The notes under the pieces: generated by a model
Database searches by the model: none
The model's input: only the letters and a program-made list of their open reading frames with translations
Told to the model about the DNA's origin: nothing
Assembly (NCBI GenBank): GCA_905182995.1
Contig: CAJJDP010000010.1
Span: 1-64,000, forward strand
Reading direction: 5' to 3'
Source of the DNA: Paramecium octaurelia
Lineage: Eukaryota > Ciliophora > Oligohymenophorea > Peniculida > Parameciidae
Length of the DNA stretch: 64,000 bases
Part shown: positions 1 to 10,879 of the stretch, piece after piece
Position numbering within the stretch: the first letter of the stretch is position 1
How the letters are laid out: each line of letters opens with the position of its first letter
Translations under genes and position numbers: made by a program

Positions 1-234
1 GCGTTCACTAGACATAAAAATTTTGCTTTTGAATACCACTTACATAATCAGAGAACCAGAGGAATCTAAATTTAGTAATAATCTACTCCCATTGAAAGAA
101 TAATCCTATTGAGGCATTTTATTGAGATCATGAATATTTGGAACTTCTTCAATTGGAACCTTTACAATTTTGAACACTCTATTTATCATTTTAAGAAAAA
201 TGTAGTCCTTTAGTAAACTAGAGGACGAATTCAT
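1..234 (-). CDS. hypothetical protein, cut by left window edge
   Basis: Reverse-strand reading frame that opens with ATG at 234 and stays open for 78 codons to base 1, so the C-terminus lies outside the window. The protein starts MNSSSSLLKDYIFLKM and continues through VPIEEVPNIHDLN and DYSFNGSRLLLNL. The predicted residues look like a real soluble protein, with mixed charged and hydrophobic positions and TAG used as Gln. I do not recognise the family. An in-frame stop precedes the ATG, and the upstream 480 bases hold no gene on either strand, which supports this start. Confidence 0.5.
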
Positions 235-715
235 TTACAAGATATTTGCATCGCTTTTCTGTTTCCTTTTCTTTCAAGCTAATCTTGTTTCATAAATCTT
301 ACTTTTTTTAATTCTATTTGTAAAATGATAGAGTAAATTCTAAAATGGAAGATCTAAATAACAATATATATAAAGTTCAATATTAACTTTATTTTCTTTT
401 GGGAAACTCAAGGATCAAGAATAATAAGGAATAATAAAATGAATTATTTGATCATTAAATATACAGTGAAAATTTGTCAGCATTTTTTTGTTTGAAAGGT
501 TGAAGATTCTCTTGAATTTCTTTAAGGAAAAATGCTTATTTTCTCAAAAAAAATTAAGAATTATGATTTTAATAAACAAAATTACTTCTTAGATAATACC
601 TTAAGATAAGAAGATCATAGAATTATTAAATGTATTTTTCTTCATACATCTTAGACAGATCAAATTCTTTTCATTTATTAGTTGAAATAAAGGAGGATTT
701 GAAAAAATCATTTGA
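235..715. other. AT-rich intergenic region, no gene seen
   Basis: About 480 bases of AT-rich sequence between the 5' end of the left-edge gene and a WD40 remnant. I see no convincing reading frame, RNA gene or repeat. It probably holds the promoter of the reverse-strand gene that starts at 234. Confidence 0.5.
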
Positions 716-1342
716 AAATATTAGAATTAGAAATAATTATATCGACATAACAGTTATGTTAACTCAGTCTTCTTTTCTCCTGATGGCAAGTTGTTCGCAT
801 CTTATTATTATAATAACTCTATCCGTTTATGGGAAAAAGCCAAATTAGATGGTGGTCATATTGATGGAAAATCACTCTGTTTAGGAAAAGAATTTCAATT
901 TTCAGAATAAAATTTTAAAGAGACAGGATAATCCAACATTCCAAAAGGGTAATTACTTCTGTATTTATTACTTAGCTGTCTAATCTTTTAAGGAGAATTT
1001 GTAGATTATAAGGGATTCAGTTTGCGATTTTTTTAAGTCTGTAGGCAGTTTGTTGTTAGAATCCATTAAATTAGAAAAAAAATTGAAAAATATATTAAAA
1101 AGCCATTTAAAGAAATAATGTCAATTTTATTCATTTGTTATCGATTGCATATTTCTTTCATTAACTGTCCCCTTTATTCGTAAATTTATTGTTTTGTGAT
1201 ATTTTTGACCATTTTTGACTATTTTGAAGAAGATCTTATTGATTTATAGTTATTAATTAATTTATCGGGTTTCTTTATAAAGATTAATTAAAATTACCTT
1301 AATAAAACAAATTAGAATTTGGAATTTTAGAATTGTAAATGA
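716..1342 (+). pseudogene. WD40-repeat gene remnant
   Basis: After a TGA at 713-715, a frame stays open to a TGA at 1340-1342. Near its start it encodes one WD40 unit: HNSYVNSVFFSPDGKLFASY followed by NNSIRLWEKAKLDG. This is the characteristic VNSV-FSPDG...SIRLWD pattern of the large Paramecium WD40 family. Only one blade is recognisable. The rest of the frame has no WD40 unit and reads as low-information, AT-rich sequence that is open mainly because TGA is the only stop. No good start codon is in frame. I read it as a decayed fragment of a WD40 gene; the alternative is the last blade of a gene whose upstream exons I failed to see. Confidence 0.5.
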
Positions 1343-2044
1343 TAATAGGGTAGCAAAAATGTTATTTTCTATAATTTCATTTATAAGAATAATAGATATT
1401 TATTTTATAAATTGTGAACAAATGTGATGACTAAAGCTTTCAATTTGTTATTGTAAGAAAAATTAAATTCAATTACAATCTTTCAGTTTGTTATAACAAT
1501 TTAAATACATTTTATCATTAAGTAAATTTAATTTGCCACCAAATCCAATACAATAATTCAATCTATGGCGAATTTACATCATTAAGCAAATTATATCAAT
1601 GATTAAATATTAAAACTTTATTATTAAAAGTGTTTAAGAAATGAGGGAGGGAATAATCTAAAATGAAATGAATTAAATGGAATTCGAGATTAAGCATAAG
1701 AGAGATAGACGAATATATAAGAATAAAATAAATCTATATATATGATAATATTATAAATATTAGGCACCTAGGAAAAAAGGACTTAGAAAGTAGATAATAA
1801 CTGCTTTGTTATCACTTAACCATAAAAATTAAGTGTAATTAAGTCTGAATTACTAGAGGGAGAAAAATACAATAAACAATCCTGTCAGTAATAAGTCAAA
1901 ACTATAAAAAATTTATTGTGATCTATCATGCTAAAAAGAGAAAATCTACCTTTATGGGCGATAAAATAAATGATTCATTAGCTCTTTATAAATTTCAATA
2001 ATTTTCACTGCTGAAATAAAAATAAGAAAGTATAACCTATGGGA
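1343..2044. other. AT-rich region without recognised gene
   Basis: About 700 bases of very AT-rich DNA between the WD40 remnant and the retrotransposon remnant. No recognisable protein motif, RNA gene or repeat was seen. It could be the 5' part of the mobile element, but nothing in the sequence shows this. Confidence 0.4.
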
Positions 2045-2854
2045 ATGAATAAAATACAAAATCCTAGAATTTTAATAGAGCAAGCCTCATCAAAGAAACA
2101 TTAATTTGTTTAAATATAATCACAGAAGAAATATTCTGATAGAATTAACAATCAACAATCAAATAATCAACAAATAAAAAATGTTAAGTTGAATATAGAT
2201 CAGATTCATAGGAGGATTAGCTTTAAAAGGAGGGAAATGAAACCATTGATATAAAAATAAATTTAACCTTTAATAATAGCCCTCACAAAGAAATTTAAAT
2301 TTATTTTTTAAAGTTCTTATAGAATGAAAACTCTCTTTTTCATAAGATAAATAACGCTCATATTCTTATAAGAAGTCAGAAATACTTAATTTAACGATTC
2401 ATTTAATTATAAATATTATTGTAAAAGAAATGGTTCTACTTATATTGATGGCATATCTATAGGGATATATAGAGATTTTAACTCTAGTTATAATTACGCA
2501 AAAATTAAGATCATATTAGGAAATATTAATATTTAAGAATAAACAAAATATTAGCAATAACAGAATTCAATATAGGAATTTTTAATAGATACATAATCTA
2601 GTTTAAAAAAACTAAATATTAACTAAAAGTCTAAGAAAAATGAGAAAACAACCTTTAAAAATTATAATTTAGAGTTAACAGAAAAACCTGATTAACTATT
2701 CTAAGCTGATAAAACCGAATTTTTCAACAAGTAAATGAGAAGGAGGCAATTTCATATGATTGTAGAACACAATAATTTGGGAACAATTGGAAGATAATTC
2801 CTCTCAATAAAGTAAAACCAGAAATTTCTAATAAAAATACTTCCATTTTTATGA
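2045..2854 (+). pseudogene. first frame of a decayed non-LTR retrotransposon
   Basis: With TAA/TAG as Gln, a frame runs from ATG at 2045 to TGA at 2852-2854 (269 aa). It is rich in Gln, Lys and Asn and shows no domain I can name. Its 3' end overlaps, in other frames, the start of a reverse-transcriptase region. In the third frame at about 2765-2890 the sequence reads WKIIPLNKVKPE...NNYQISS, which resembles the first fingers motif of LINE-type reverse transcriptases. The frame is therefore likely the linker or upstream ORF of the element whose RT follows. Coding status is uncertain because TGA-free frames are common in this AT-rich DNA. Confidence 0.4.
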
Positions 2855-3419
2855 ATAATTATCAAATTTCCTCTAGTATGAAATTTTGAAAGAGCAAATA
2901 GGCTTTGTAAAGGGTTATGGAACTTATGAAATATTCCTTTTCGACATAATTAACAATACAAATATCTAAGAGAAACAAGTAGTAATTTTGATTTTTCTAA
3001 TTTTTATAATACGATTGATAGAATATTAAAGTAAAATAAAGTCCTAAGATAGGAAAAAGTTATGGTTATAAGCTTTCCATAGTAGAATCCTGTATATCAA
3101 TCCTTCTAACCCCAAAGAAAGAATTTATTATAAAAATGGACTTCCCTAAGAATCTTCAATATCTCCATATCTATTTAATATTTAGATGGATGTTTTTCTA
3201 AAAACTAAAATCGTATATATCATATCAAATTAAATATTAGGTTATGCTGATGATTAAGCTTTCTTTGTTAAACAAAATATAATACAGATGTTAAGGAATA
3301 AATTTAATCATCTAGATAAGATTTAATATGATATTAAATAGAGTGCCTACTTAAAAGTGTACAAATTGTTAACAATTTCTTAAAAATAGACTCTAGATCT
3401 AAATTCATTTTATTCCTGA
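2760..3419 (+). pseudogene. reverse transcriptase remnant, non-LTR (LINE) type
   Basis: One frame, open from 2760 to a TGA at 3417-3419, carries the RT palm motifs in order: QIGFVKGYGTYE, then KKLWLQAFHSRILYI, then NGLPQESSISPYLFNIQMD (the GxPQGS..SPxLFN motif, with E in place of G), then GYADDQAFFV with the YADD catalytic centre. The motif expected between these (DFSNFYNTIDRIL, about 2980-3025) lies in another frame, and the fingers motif lies in a third, so at least two or three frameshifts separate parts of the domain. No intact polymerase can be read. It belongs with the frame at 2045-2854 and ends about 430 bp upstream of the DUF1295-type gene. Most transposable elements are removed from ciliate somatic genomes, so an old copy here is notable. 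Confidence 0.75.
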
Positions 3420-3845
3420 TTTATATTATATTTAACCGTACTTCAATTATAATTCGATTTCTGCATACTATACTTTAATAAAAATAGAAAAAGAGTGTTG
3501 CAGATTTCCTTAAAGATTAATTCATAATTGACTTTAGATCATTTATGTTTATTCTCTTAATTCAGAGCAAATTTTTTTAATTCAAATGTGTGTTAAATCA
3601 AATTTATCAAACTTATCATTTGTTTTATATTTATAGCTACAAGCATTTAAACTGAACTTCTACTTTGATACATGCTTAATTGTAATGCAAAAATTAGTAT
3701 TTTAGTAATTGAAAATTAAGAAATATATAATTAATTCAAATTATTTTAATTTTCTTATATATAATATTCAGATTTAACTAATTCTTAAACTATTCCTTTA
3801 TTAATCAATTCCAAATTTATTCAAAGATTAATTATTTATTTAGGA
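3420..3845. other. AT-rich intergenic region
   Basis: About 425 bases between the RT stop and the ATG of the DUF1295-type gene, dominated by A/T runs. No gene seen. It presumably includes the 3' end of the retroelement remnant and the promoter of the downstream gene. The same sequence recurs around 4980-5405 and 7273-7698. Confidence 0.5.
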
Positions 3846-4710
3846 ATGATTGACTTTGTAGAAGTTGCATTAAACTGGGCGCTACCTGCTATTCTTATTG
3901 ACTAAATTTTGTTTTTTATAATTTACAAAATTGCAGGAGATCAAATATGCATAGTTGACGTAGCCTATCCAACTAGTCATTTGGTTGCAGGAATAATTTA
4001 TTGCGTTTTTTCAGATATACCCCTTCCTTCAAAGATTGTAAAGTTCATTATCAATTTTCAGATTAGTATTATTCTTCTGGTGTTATGGTCTATGAGGTTA
4101 GCTGGATTCATCTTCATTTATCGAGTTTTAGGAGGATATAAAGATGAACGCTTTGAGAATATTTTTAATGAATTTAACAACGAAAGACTAAAAAAAAATA
4201 TGATGGTTATGATTCAATTTCTTTTTCAAGGTATATTCATTTTTGTGACCAGCATTCCTTTATATTTCCTATTTTAAAATAACCTTACTTGGAAGTCAGA
4301 AAATTTTTAGGGATTGTAGGTTATGAATTATATTGCATTATCAATTATACCTTTTAGTATTTGTTTGGAAGCAATTGCAGGTAATAATAAAAATATTCTC
4401 AGATATACAACTGGAACAGTTTAAAAAGTTATAGCAACAAGATTTAATACCAAAAACAGAAATTATGGAGACAGGATTTTGGAAAAAAAGTAGGCATCCA
4501 AATTTATTTTTTGATCTCATAACTTGGACATGCTTTGGAATATCAGCAATATATGATGGAATTAGTGTTTGTTCTTTAATTGGCCCCATAATCCTATTTT
4601 GTGCTATGGAATTTGTGACAGTGCCTATTACAGAGGCCCATATGAAAAAAAAAAGAGGAGAAGCCTTTGATCAATATGTTTTGAGAACAAATAAATTTTT
4701 GATTTTTTGA
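3846..4710 (+). CDS. DUF1295-type membrane protein (steroid reductase / ICMT-like fold), copy 1
   Basis: Two exons, 3846-4380 and 4403-4710, with a 22-nt intron (GTAATA...TCTCAG, 4381-4402); 280 aa. The N-terminus is a chain of hydrophobic segments (MIDFVEVALNWALPAILIDQ, then ILFFIIYKI). The motif LWSMRLAGFIFIYRVLGGYK is followed by FEAI-like acidic positions, and the C-terminal half holds METGFWKKSRHPN and LFFDLITW, the signature of the DUF1295 family. That family is related to steroid 5-alpha-reductases and isoprenylcysteine methyltransferases and is embedded in membranes. The family's enzyme substrate is not defined, and I cannot assign one here. Splicing restores the frame across SICLEAIAD|IQLEQFKKLQQQ. 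The same gene recurs apparently identically at 5406 and 7699, which I attribute to unmerged contigs. Confidence 0.85.
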
Positions 4711-4756
4711 TTGCCTTTTATCCATATTCATAGTTTAATTTTTCATCTTTTAAAAT

Positions 4757-4757
4757 N
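4757..4757. other. assembly gap (single N)
   Basis: A single N separates two blocks. The sequence just after it (from 4758) matches the sequence from 3198, so it marks a join between overlapping contigs and not a real gap of known size. Confidence 0.9.
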
Positions 4758-6316
4758 CTAAAAACTAAAATCGTATATATCATATCAAATTAAATATTAG
4801 GTTATGCTGATGATTAAGCTTTCTTTGTTAAACAAAATATAATACAGATGTTAAGGAATAAATTTAATCATCTAGATAAGATTTAATATGATATTAAATA
4901 GAGTGCCTACTTAAAAGTGTACAAATTGTTAACAATTTCTTAAAAATAGACTCTAGATCTAAATTCATTTTATTCCTGATTTATATTATATTTAACCGTA
5001 CTTCAATTATAATTCGATTTCTGCATACTATACTTTAATAAAAATAGAAAAAGAGTGTTGCAGATTTCCTTAAAGATTAATTCATAATTGACTTTAGATC
5101 ATTTATGTTTATTCTCTTAATTCAGAGCAAATTTTTTTAATTCAAATGTGTGTTAAATCAAATTTATCAAACTTATCATTTGTTTTATATTTATAGCTAC
5201 AAGCATTTAAACTGAACTTCTACTTTGATACATGCTTAATTGTAATGCAAAAATTAGTATTTTAGTAATTGAAAATTAAGAAATATATAATTAATTCAAA
5301 TTATTTTAATTTTCTTATATATAATATTCAGATTTAACTAATTCTTAAACTATTCCTTTATTAATCAATTCCAAATTTATTCAAAGATTAATTATTTATT
5401 TAGGAATGATTGACTTTGTAGAAGTTGCATTAAACTGGGCGCTACCTGCTATTCTTATTGACTAAATTTTGTTTTTTATAATTTACAAAATTGCAGGAGA
5501 TCAAATATGCATAGTTGACGTAGCCTATCCAACTAGTCATTTGGTTGCAGGAATAATTTATTGCGTTTTTTCAGATATACCCCTTCCTTCAAAGATTGTA
5601 AAGTTCATTATCAATTTTCAGATTAGTATTATTCTTCTGGTGTTATGGTCTATGAGGTTAGCTGGATTCATCTTCATTTATCGAGTTTTAGGAGGATATA
5701 AAGATGAACGCTTTGAGAATATTTTTAATGAATTTAACAACGAAAGACTAAAAAAAAATATGATGGTTATGATTCAATTTCTTTTTCAAGGTATATTCAT
5801 TTTTGTGACCAGCATTCCTTTATATTTCCTATTTTAAAATAACCTTACTTGGAAGTCAGAAAATTTTTAGGGATTGTAGGTTATGAATTATATTGCATTA
5901 TCAATTATACCTTTTAGTATTTGTTTGGAAGCAATTGCAGGTAATAATAAAAATATTCTCAGATATACAACTGGAACAGTTTAAAAAGTTATAGCAACAA
6001 GATTTAATACCAAAAACAGAAATTATGGAGACAGGATTTTGGAAAAAAAGTAGGCATCCAAATTTATTTTTTGATCTCATAACTTGGACATGCTTTGGAA
6101 TATCAGCAATATATGATGGAATTAGTGTTTGTTCTTTAATTGGCCCCATAATCCTATTTTGTGCTATGGAATTTGTGACAGTGCCTATTACAGAGGCCCA
6201 TATGAAAAAAAAAAGAGGAGAAGCCTTTGATCAATATGTTTTGAGAACAAATAAATTTTTGATTTTTTGATTGCCTTTTATCCATATTCATAGTTTAATT
6301 TTTCATCTTTTAAAAT
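4758..6316 (+). repeat. second copy of the 3198-4756 block
   Basis: Bounded by an N on each side. It begins inside the RT remnant (the LKTKIVYI part) and ends just after the DUF1295-type gene, with the same bases as 3198-4756. It is probably a small contained contig and adds no new gene. The RT tail occupies 4758-4979. Confidence 0.85.
5406..6270 (+). CDS. DUF1295-type membrane protein, copy 2 (probable assembly duplicate)
   Basis: Same gene as 3846-4710, shifted by 1560 bases, with the intron at 5941-5962. I saw no substitution in the coding or flanking sequence. The whole block lies between two Ns, so it should be counted as the same locus as copies 1 and 3 unless long reads show otherwise. 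Confidence 0.75.
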
Positions 6317-6317
6317 N
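6317..6317. other. assembly gap (single N)
   Basis: A single N. The bases that follow (from 6318) match the sequence from 2465 onward, so the next contig starts inside sequence already given. Confidence 0.9.
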
Positions 6318-7272
6318 ATATATAGAGATTTTAACTCTAGTTATAATTACGCAAAAATTAAGATCATATTAGGAAATATTAATATTTAAGAATAAACAAA
6401 ATATTAGCAATAACAGAATTCAATATAGGAATTTTTAATAGATACATAATCTAGTTTAAAAAAACTAAATATTAACTAAAAGTCTAAGAAAAATGAGAAA
6501 ACAACCTTTAAAAATTATAATTTAGAGTTAACAGAAAAACCTGATTAACTATTCTAAGCTGATAAAACCGAATTTTTCAACAAGTAAATGAGAAGGAGGC
6601 AATTTCATATGATTGTAGAACACAATAATTTGGGAACAATTGGAAGATAATTCCTCTCAATAAAGTAAAACCAGAAATTTCTAATAAAAATACTTCCATT
6701 TTTATGAATAATTATCAAATTTCCTCTAGTATGAAATTTTGAAAGAGCAAATAGGCTTTGTAAAGGGTTATGGAACTTATGAAATATTCCTTTTCGACAT
6801 AATTAACAATACAAATATCTAAGAGAAACAAGTAGTAATTTTGATTTTTCTAATTTTTATAATACGATTGATAGAATATTAAAGTAAAATAAAGTCCTAA
6901 GATAGGAAAAAGTTATGGTTATAAGCTTTCCATAGTAGAATCCTGTATATCAATCCTTCTAACCCCAAAGAAAGAATTTATTATAAAAATGGACTTCCCT
7001 AAGAATCTTCAATATCTCCATATCTATTTAATATTTAGATGGATGTTTTTCTAAAAACTAAAATCGTATATATCATATCAAATTAAATATTAGGTTATGC
7101 TGATGATTAAGCTTTCTTTGTTAAACAAAATATAATACAGATGTTAAGGAATAAATTTAATCATCTAGATAAGATTTAATATGATATTAAATAGAGTGCC
7201 TACTTAAAAGTGTACAAATTGTTAACAATTTCTTAAAAATAGACTCTAGATCTAAATTCATTTTATTCCTGA
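6318..7272 (+). pseudogene. retrotransposon/RT remnant, duplicate of 2465-3419
   Basis: Offset of 3853 from the first copy. It contains the end of the first frame (to 6707) and the whole RT frame 6613-7272 with the same PQESSISP and YADD motifs and the same frameshifts. Shared frameshifts in apparently identical sequence argue for the same locus sequenced twice, not two insertions. Confidence 0.75.
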
Positions 7273-7698
7273 TTTATATTATATTTAACCGTACTTCAAT
7301 TATAATTCGATTTCTGCATACTATACTTTAATAAAAATAGAAAAAGAGTGTTGCAGATTTCCTTAAAGATTAATTCATAATTGACTTTAGATCATTTATG
7401 TTTATTCTCTTAATTCAGAGCAAATTTTTTTAATTCAAATGTGTGTTAAATCAAATTTATCAAACTTATCATTTGTTTTATATTTATAGCTACAAGCATT
7501 TAAACTGAACTTCTACTTTGATACATGCTTAATTGTAATGCAAAAATTAGTATTTTAGTAATTGAAAATTAAGAAATATATAATTAATTCAAATTATTTT
7601 AATTTTCTTATATATAATATTCAGATTTAACTAATTCTTAAACTATTCCTTTATTAATCAATTCCAAATTTATTCAAAGATTAATTATTTATTTAGGA

Positions 7699-8563
7699 AT
7701 GATTGACTTTGTAGAAGTTGCATTAAACTGGGCGCTACCTGCTATTCTTATTGACTAAATTTTGTTTTTTATAATTTACAAAATTGCAGGAGATCAAATA
7801 TGCATAGTTGACGTAGCCTATCCAACTAGTCATTTGGTTGCAGGAATAATTTATTGCGTTTTTTCAGATATACCCCTTCCTTCAAAGATTGTAAAGTTCA
7901 TTATCAATTTTCAGATTAGTATTATTCTTCTGGTGTTATGGTCTATGAGGTTAGCTGGATTCATCTTCATTTATCGAGTTTTAGGAGGATATAAAGATGA
8001 ACGCTTTGAGAATATTTTTAATGAATTTAACAACGAAAGACTAAAAAAAAATATGATGGTTATGATTCAATTTCTTTTTCAAGGTATATTCATTTTTGTG
8101 ACCAGCATTCCTTTATATTTCCTATTTTAAAATAACCTTACTTGGAAGTCAGAAAATTTTTAGGGATTGTAGGTTATGAATTATATTGCATTATCAATTA
8201 TACCTTTTAGTATTTGTTTGGAAGCAATTGCAGGTAATAATAAAAATATTCTCAGATATACAACTGGAACAGTTTAAAAAGTTATAGCAACAAGATTTAA
8301 TACCAAAAACAGAAATTATGGAGACAGGATTTTGGAAAAAAAGTAGGCATCCAAATTTATTTTTTGATCTCATAACTTGGACATGCTTTGGAATATCAGC
8401 AATATATGATGGAATTAGTGTTTGTTCTTTAATTGGCCCCATAATCCTATTTTGTGCTATGGAATTTGTGACAGTGCCTATTACAGAGGCCCATATGAAA
8501 AAAAAAAGAGGAGAAGCCTTTGATCAATATGTTTTGAGAACAAATAAATTTTTGATTTTTTGA
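7699..8563 (+). CDS. DUF1295-type membrane protein, copy 3 (probable assembly duplicate)
   Basis: Same 280-aa gene as 3846-4710, offset 3853, intron 8234-8255. The match to copy 1 ends at 8609, after which unique sequence begins. This copy is therefore the one joined to the rest of the chromosome on its right side, while copy 1 is joined on its left. One true gene is the simplest reading. Confidence 0.8.
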
Positions 8564-8745
8564 TTGCCTTTTATCCATATTCATAGTTTAATTTTTCATC
8601 TTTTAAAATAATATTCCTGTAATCAGCTGATAAATTTAATTAAAGTAGCATCCAAAAGACAGACCAACTATGATAAAAGAATAAAAATTATAATCTTTAC
8701 ATATAATACATAAAACATGTTAATTAATTATTAAACTAAATCAAT

Positions 8746-10632
8746 TCAAATTTTAACAAATTCTATATCTATTAGATTGTCTTCATTAAATTTTGTAATA
8801 ATGAAGCATGAAAAACAAGAAAATAAATATTCTTATTCATTCTAAAATTAGGAAACCGTGTAAATTGCTTTGGGTCTCGCCATCTAAAAATGAGAGTCTT
8901 CTAAATTATTTTCATTAAAGGAGATTCTAAATATAATTCCAGAATCCTTAGCATAGGATTTACTAATTGCAAAGTCTCTGCTAGTGGAGGTGAATGCAGG
9001 AAACATCATTAAATCATATAATTTATGTTTTAGTTTAAAGGAATCAATTGTACAATCCACTCCTCTATAAAGGAAAAAATTATTAGAAACAAATAAATTT
9101 TGGTCTATATTGTCTTAGTATTTTTCCAAACTATATTTTAATGATTATATGAAGACTGAGGCTTCTAAAATTGCTTTTTCATTTAAACTTTATAGAAGCT
9201 TATTAATAAATTTAAAAAATCCACTAGGCCCTGTATAGAGATTAATTATATCCTCAATTTGTCCATTTTTAAATTTCTCGTGAATTTAAAGAGCTAATTC
9301 TGTTTAAGCCTCTTCAGATAATATATATACTGATTTTGGTACGTATTACATTGTGTTTTAAATTATTTTAAGAGCTTCATCTTTGGATAGTTAAGGAATA
9401 CTACTTAACGAAAATTAGTCAGAAAGATAATAAAGAGCAGCATTCTATTAAAAATAATTCGGAAACTAGTATAAATTAATTTCTCTTAATACTAAAGAAG
9501 GCGCTAAGTTCTTCTCCAATGTTGCAATCACTTCATCTTATTGATTTGTGATATATACAATTTATTTAAACTTTTAGATAAGGTCCTCATATTTTTCTGG
9601 AAACTAACAATATATAAGAATTGAATGAATATTAGGATAAGTTAATAGCATATGCAGAGTTTCCTTTGCCAGCGATCCTTATAATATCAGAAAAGTAATG
9701 TAATTTTCATTTAAAAAATTGATAAGACTTTGATGATCATTTGTAAAATGACAATATTAAATGTTTGGAAAACAATTTCTAATTCTTTAAGCTAATTAAA
9801 AATTTCCATGATTTTCTATGTTATTGTCTAACCAAGCTATGGCTCTTTAGTTATTTAAATTAGGCCTTTTGATATTAGTTAAAAAGGTTTTGATAACTCC
9901 ATCCATAGCAATGTTCATTTCACTGATGCTTTTGGTAACATTTTAATCAATTAATCTTTTTTAATTTTCAAATAAACATTTTAAATCATTAAATTACTTT
10001 TTTAGTTTTGTGTTAGCCTTTGCTGCAAATATAAATGGCAAAACAATTTCAGTTGCTCCCTTAAGAATATTCCTTATTGTTTTTCCTAAGACCTATTCAC
10101 AACCAATTTCAAGAAGGATAACTGAAATAGCAAGGGATATATTAAAACGAGAAAGTTTGTTTCTATTGGAATTTATTACCATTTCCATTCTAAATAAAAG
10201 TTCTTCAATTTCCTTAAGGATTTTAAAAAGCTTTTCAGTTATTTACGTAGTGCTTACAGTTACTTCATTTATTATTGAAATAATATTTTGGATGAACTCT
10301 CGTATTTGTTCTGAGATCAGTTTAATTTAGTATGATAAATTATTTTTTTCTATGATTATTTCATTCTTTAATCGAGCTTCTAAATTTTCAATATTTTAAT
10401 TAACTTTCTTGATTGTTTATGAAGTTAATGACCAATATGAATGATTTTAAACTTCTTATTCAACTAATTTAATACTTTCCTCTATAAATTAGGAACTTTT
10501 TTGATGCATAGAATGTATAATCGTTCCTAACCTCATTTTATGAAAATTACACATTTGGGTTATAGCTTGAATTTATATATCCATTATTTGTTATTCACTA
10601 ACTTGTCTAGATAGCACTAGTTGATTAGCCAT
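8746..10632 (-). CDS. arginine-type mono-ADP-ribosyltransferase domain protein
   Basis: Single exon, ATG at 10632, TGA at 8746-8748; 628 aa. The C-terminal 170 residues match the NAD:arginine ADP-ribosyltransferase family (R-S-E class). The first Arg is in NFFLYRGVD (about residue 523), the serine motif is FPAFTSTSRD (Ser 549), and the ExE motif is FQNEQEYLF (Glu 599 and Glu 601), all in the expected order and spacing. Such enzymes move ADP-ribose from NAD to protein arginines. The N-terminal 400 residues are helical, with a possible coiled coil (IENLEARLKNEIIIEKNN) and a hydrophobic stretch (SVILLEIGCE...IVLPFIFAAKA) that may be a membrane hairpin. No signal peptide is evident. It is divergent from the Pol I gene, 247 bp away. 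This is a cellular eukaryotic protein; nothing suggests a secreted toxin. Confidence 0.85.
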
Positions 10633-10879
10633 ATTGTGATAAATATCTAAAATTTATTATTAAAGAATTCATATTAAATTGTTTTAAAGCGAATTATAAA
10701 TATTTTGCTAACGGAATGTATTAGATTATATATTGAATTAATGATTTTAAAAAGTGAATTTTTGATATTTTATGTTTAATTACAAGAATTAGCATTAAAG
10801 ATGTTAAACTAGCATTAAAATATTATGTGTGATAAATATGTATAAATTCATATATTAGTTTTATAATAAAATTTAATTA
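10633..10879. promoter_or_regulatory. shared upstream region of two divergent genes
   Basis: About 250 AT-rich bases between the start codons of the ADP-ribosyltransferase gene (reverse) and the Pol I large-subunit gene (forward). Both promoters should lie here. No specific element is recognisable. The right part of this region (from 10719) is repeated at 12191 because of the contig overlap. Confidence 0.5.

Larger units (their letters stand above)
3198..4756 (+). repeat. block also found at 4758-6316 and 7051-8609
   Basis: The 1559 bases here recur with a constant offset of 1560 at 4758-6316 and, as part of a longer 2292-base match (2465-4756 against 6318-8609, offset 3853), at 7051-8609. 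I compared them by eye and saw no difference. Both junctions carry a single N. The middle copy is entirely contained in its neighbours. This is the pattern of contig ends that overlap but were never merged. Confidence 0.85.

Noticed and set aside
3846..8563. A real tandem triplication of the DUF1295-type gene
   Set aside because: The copies appear identical even in non-coding DNA and are separated by single Ns at exact overlap ends; contig overlap explains it better.
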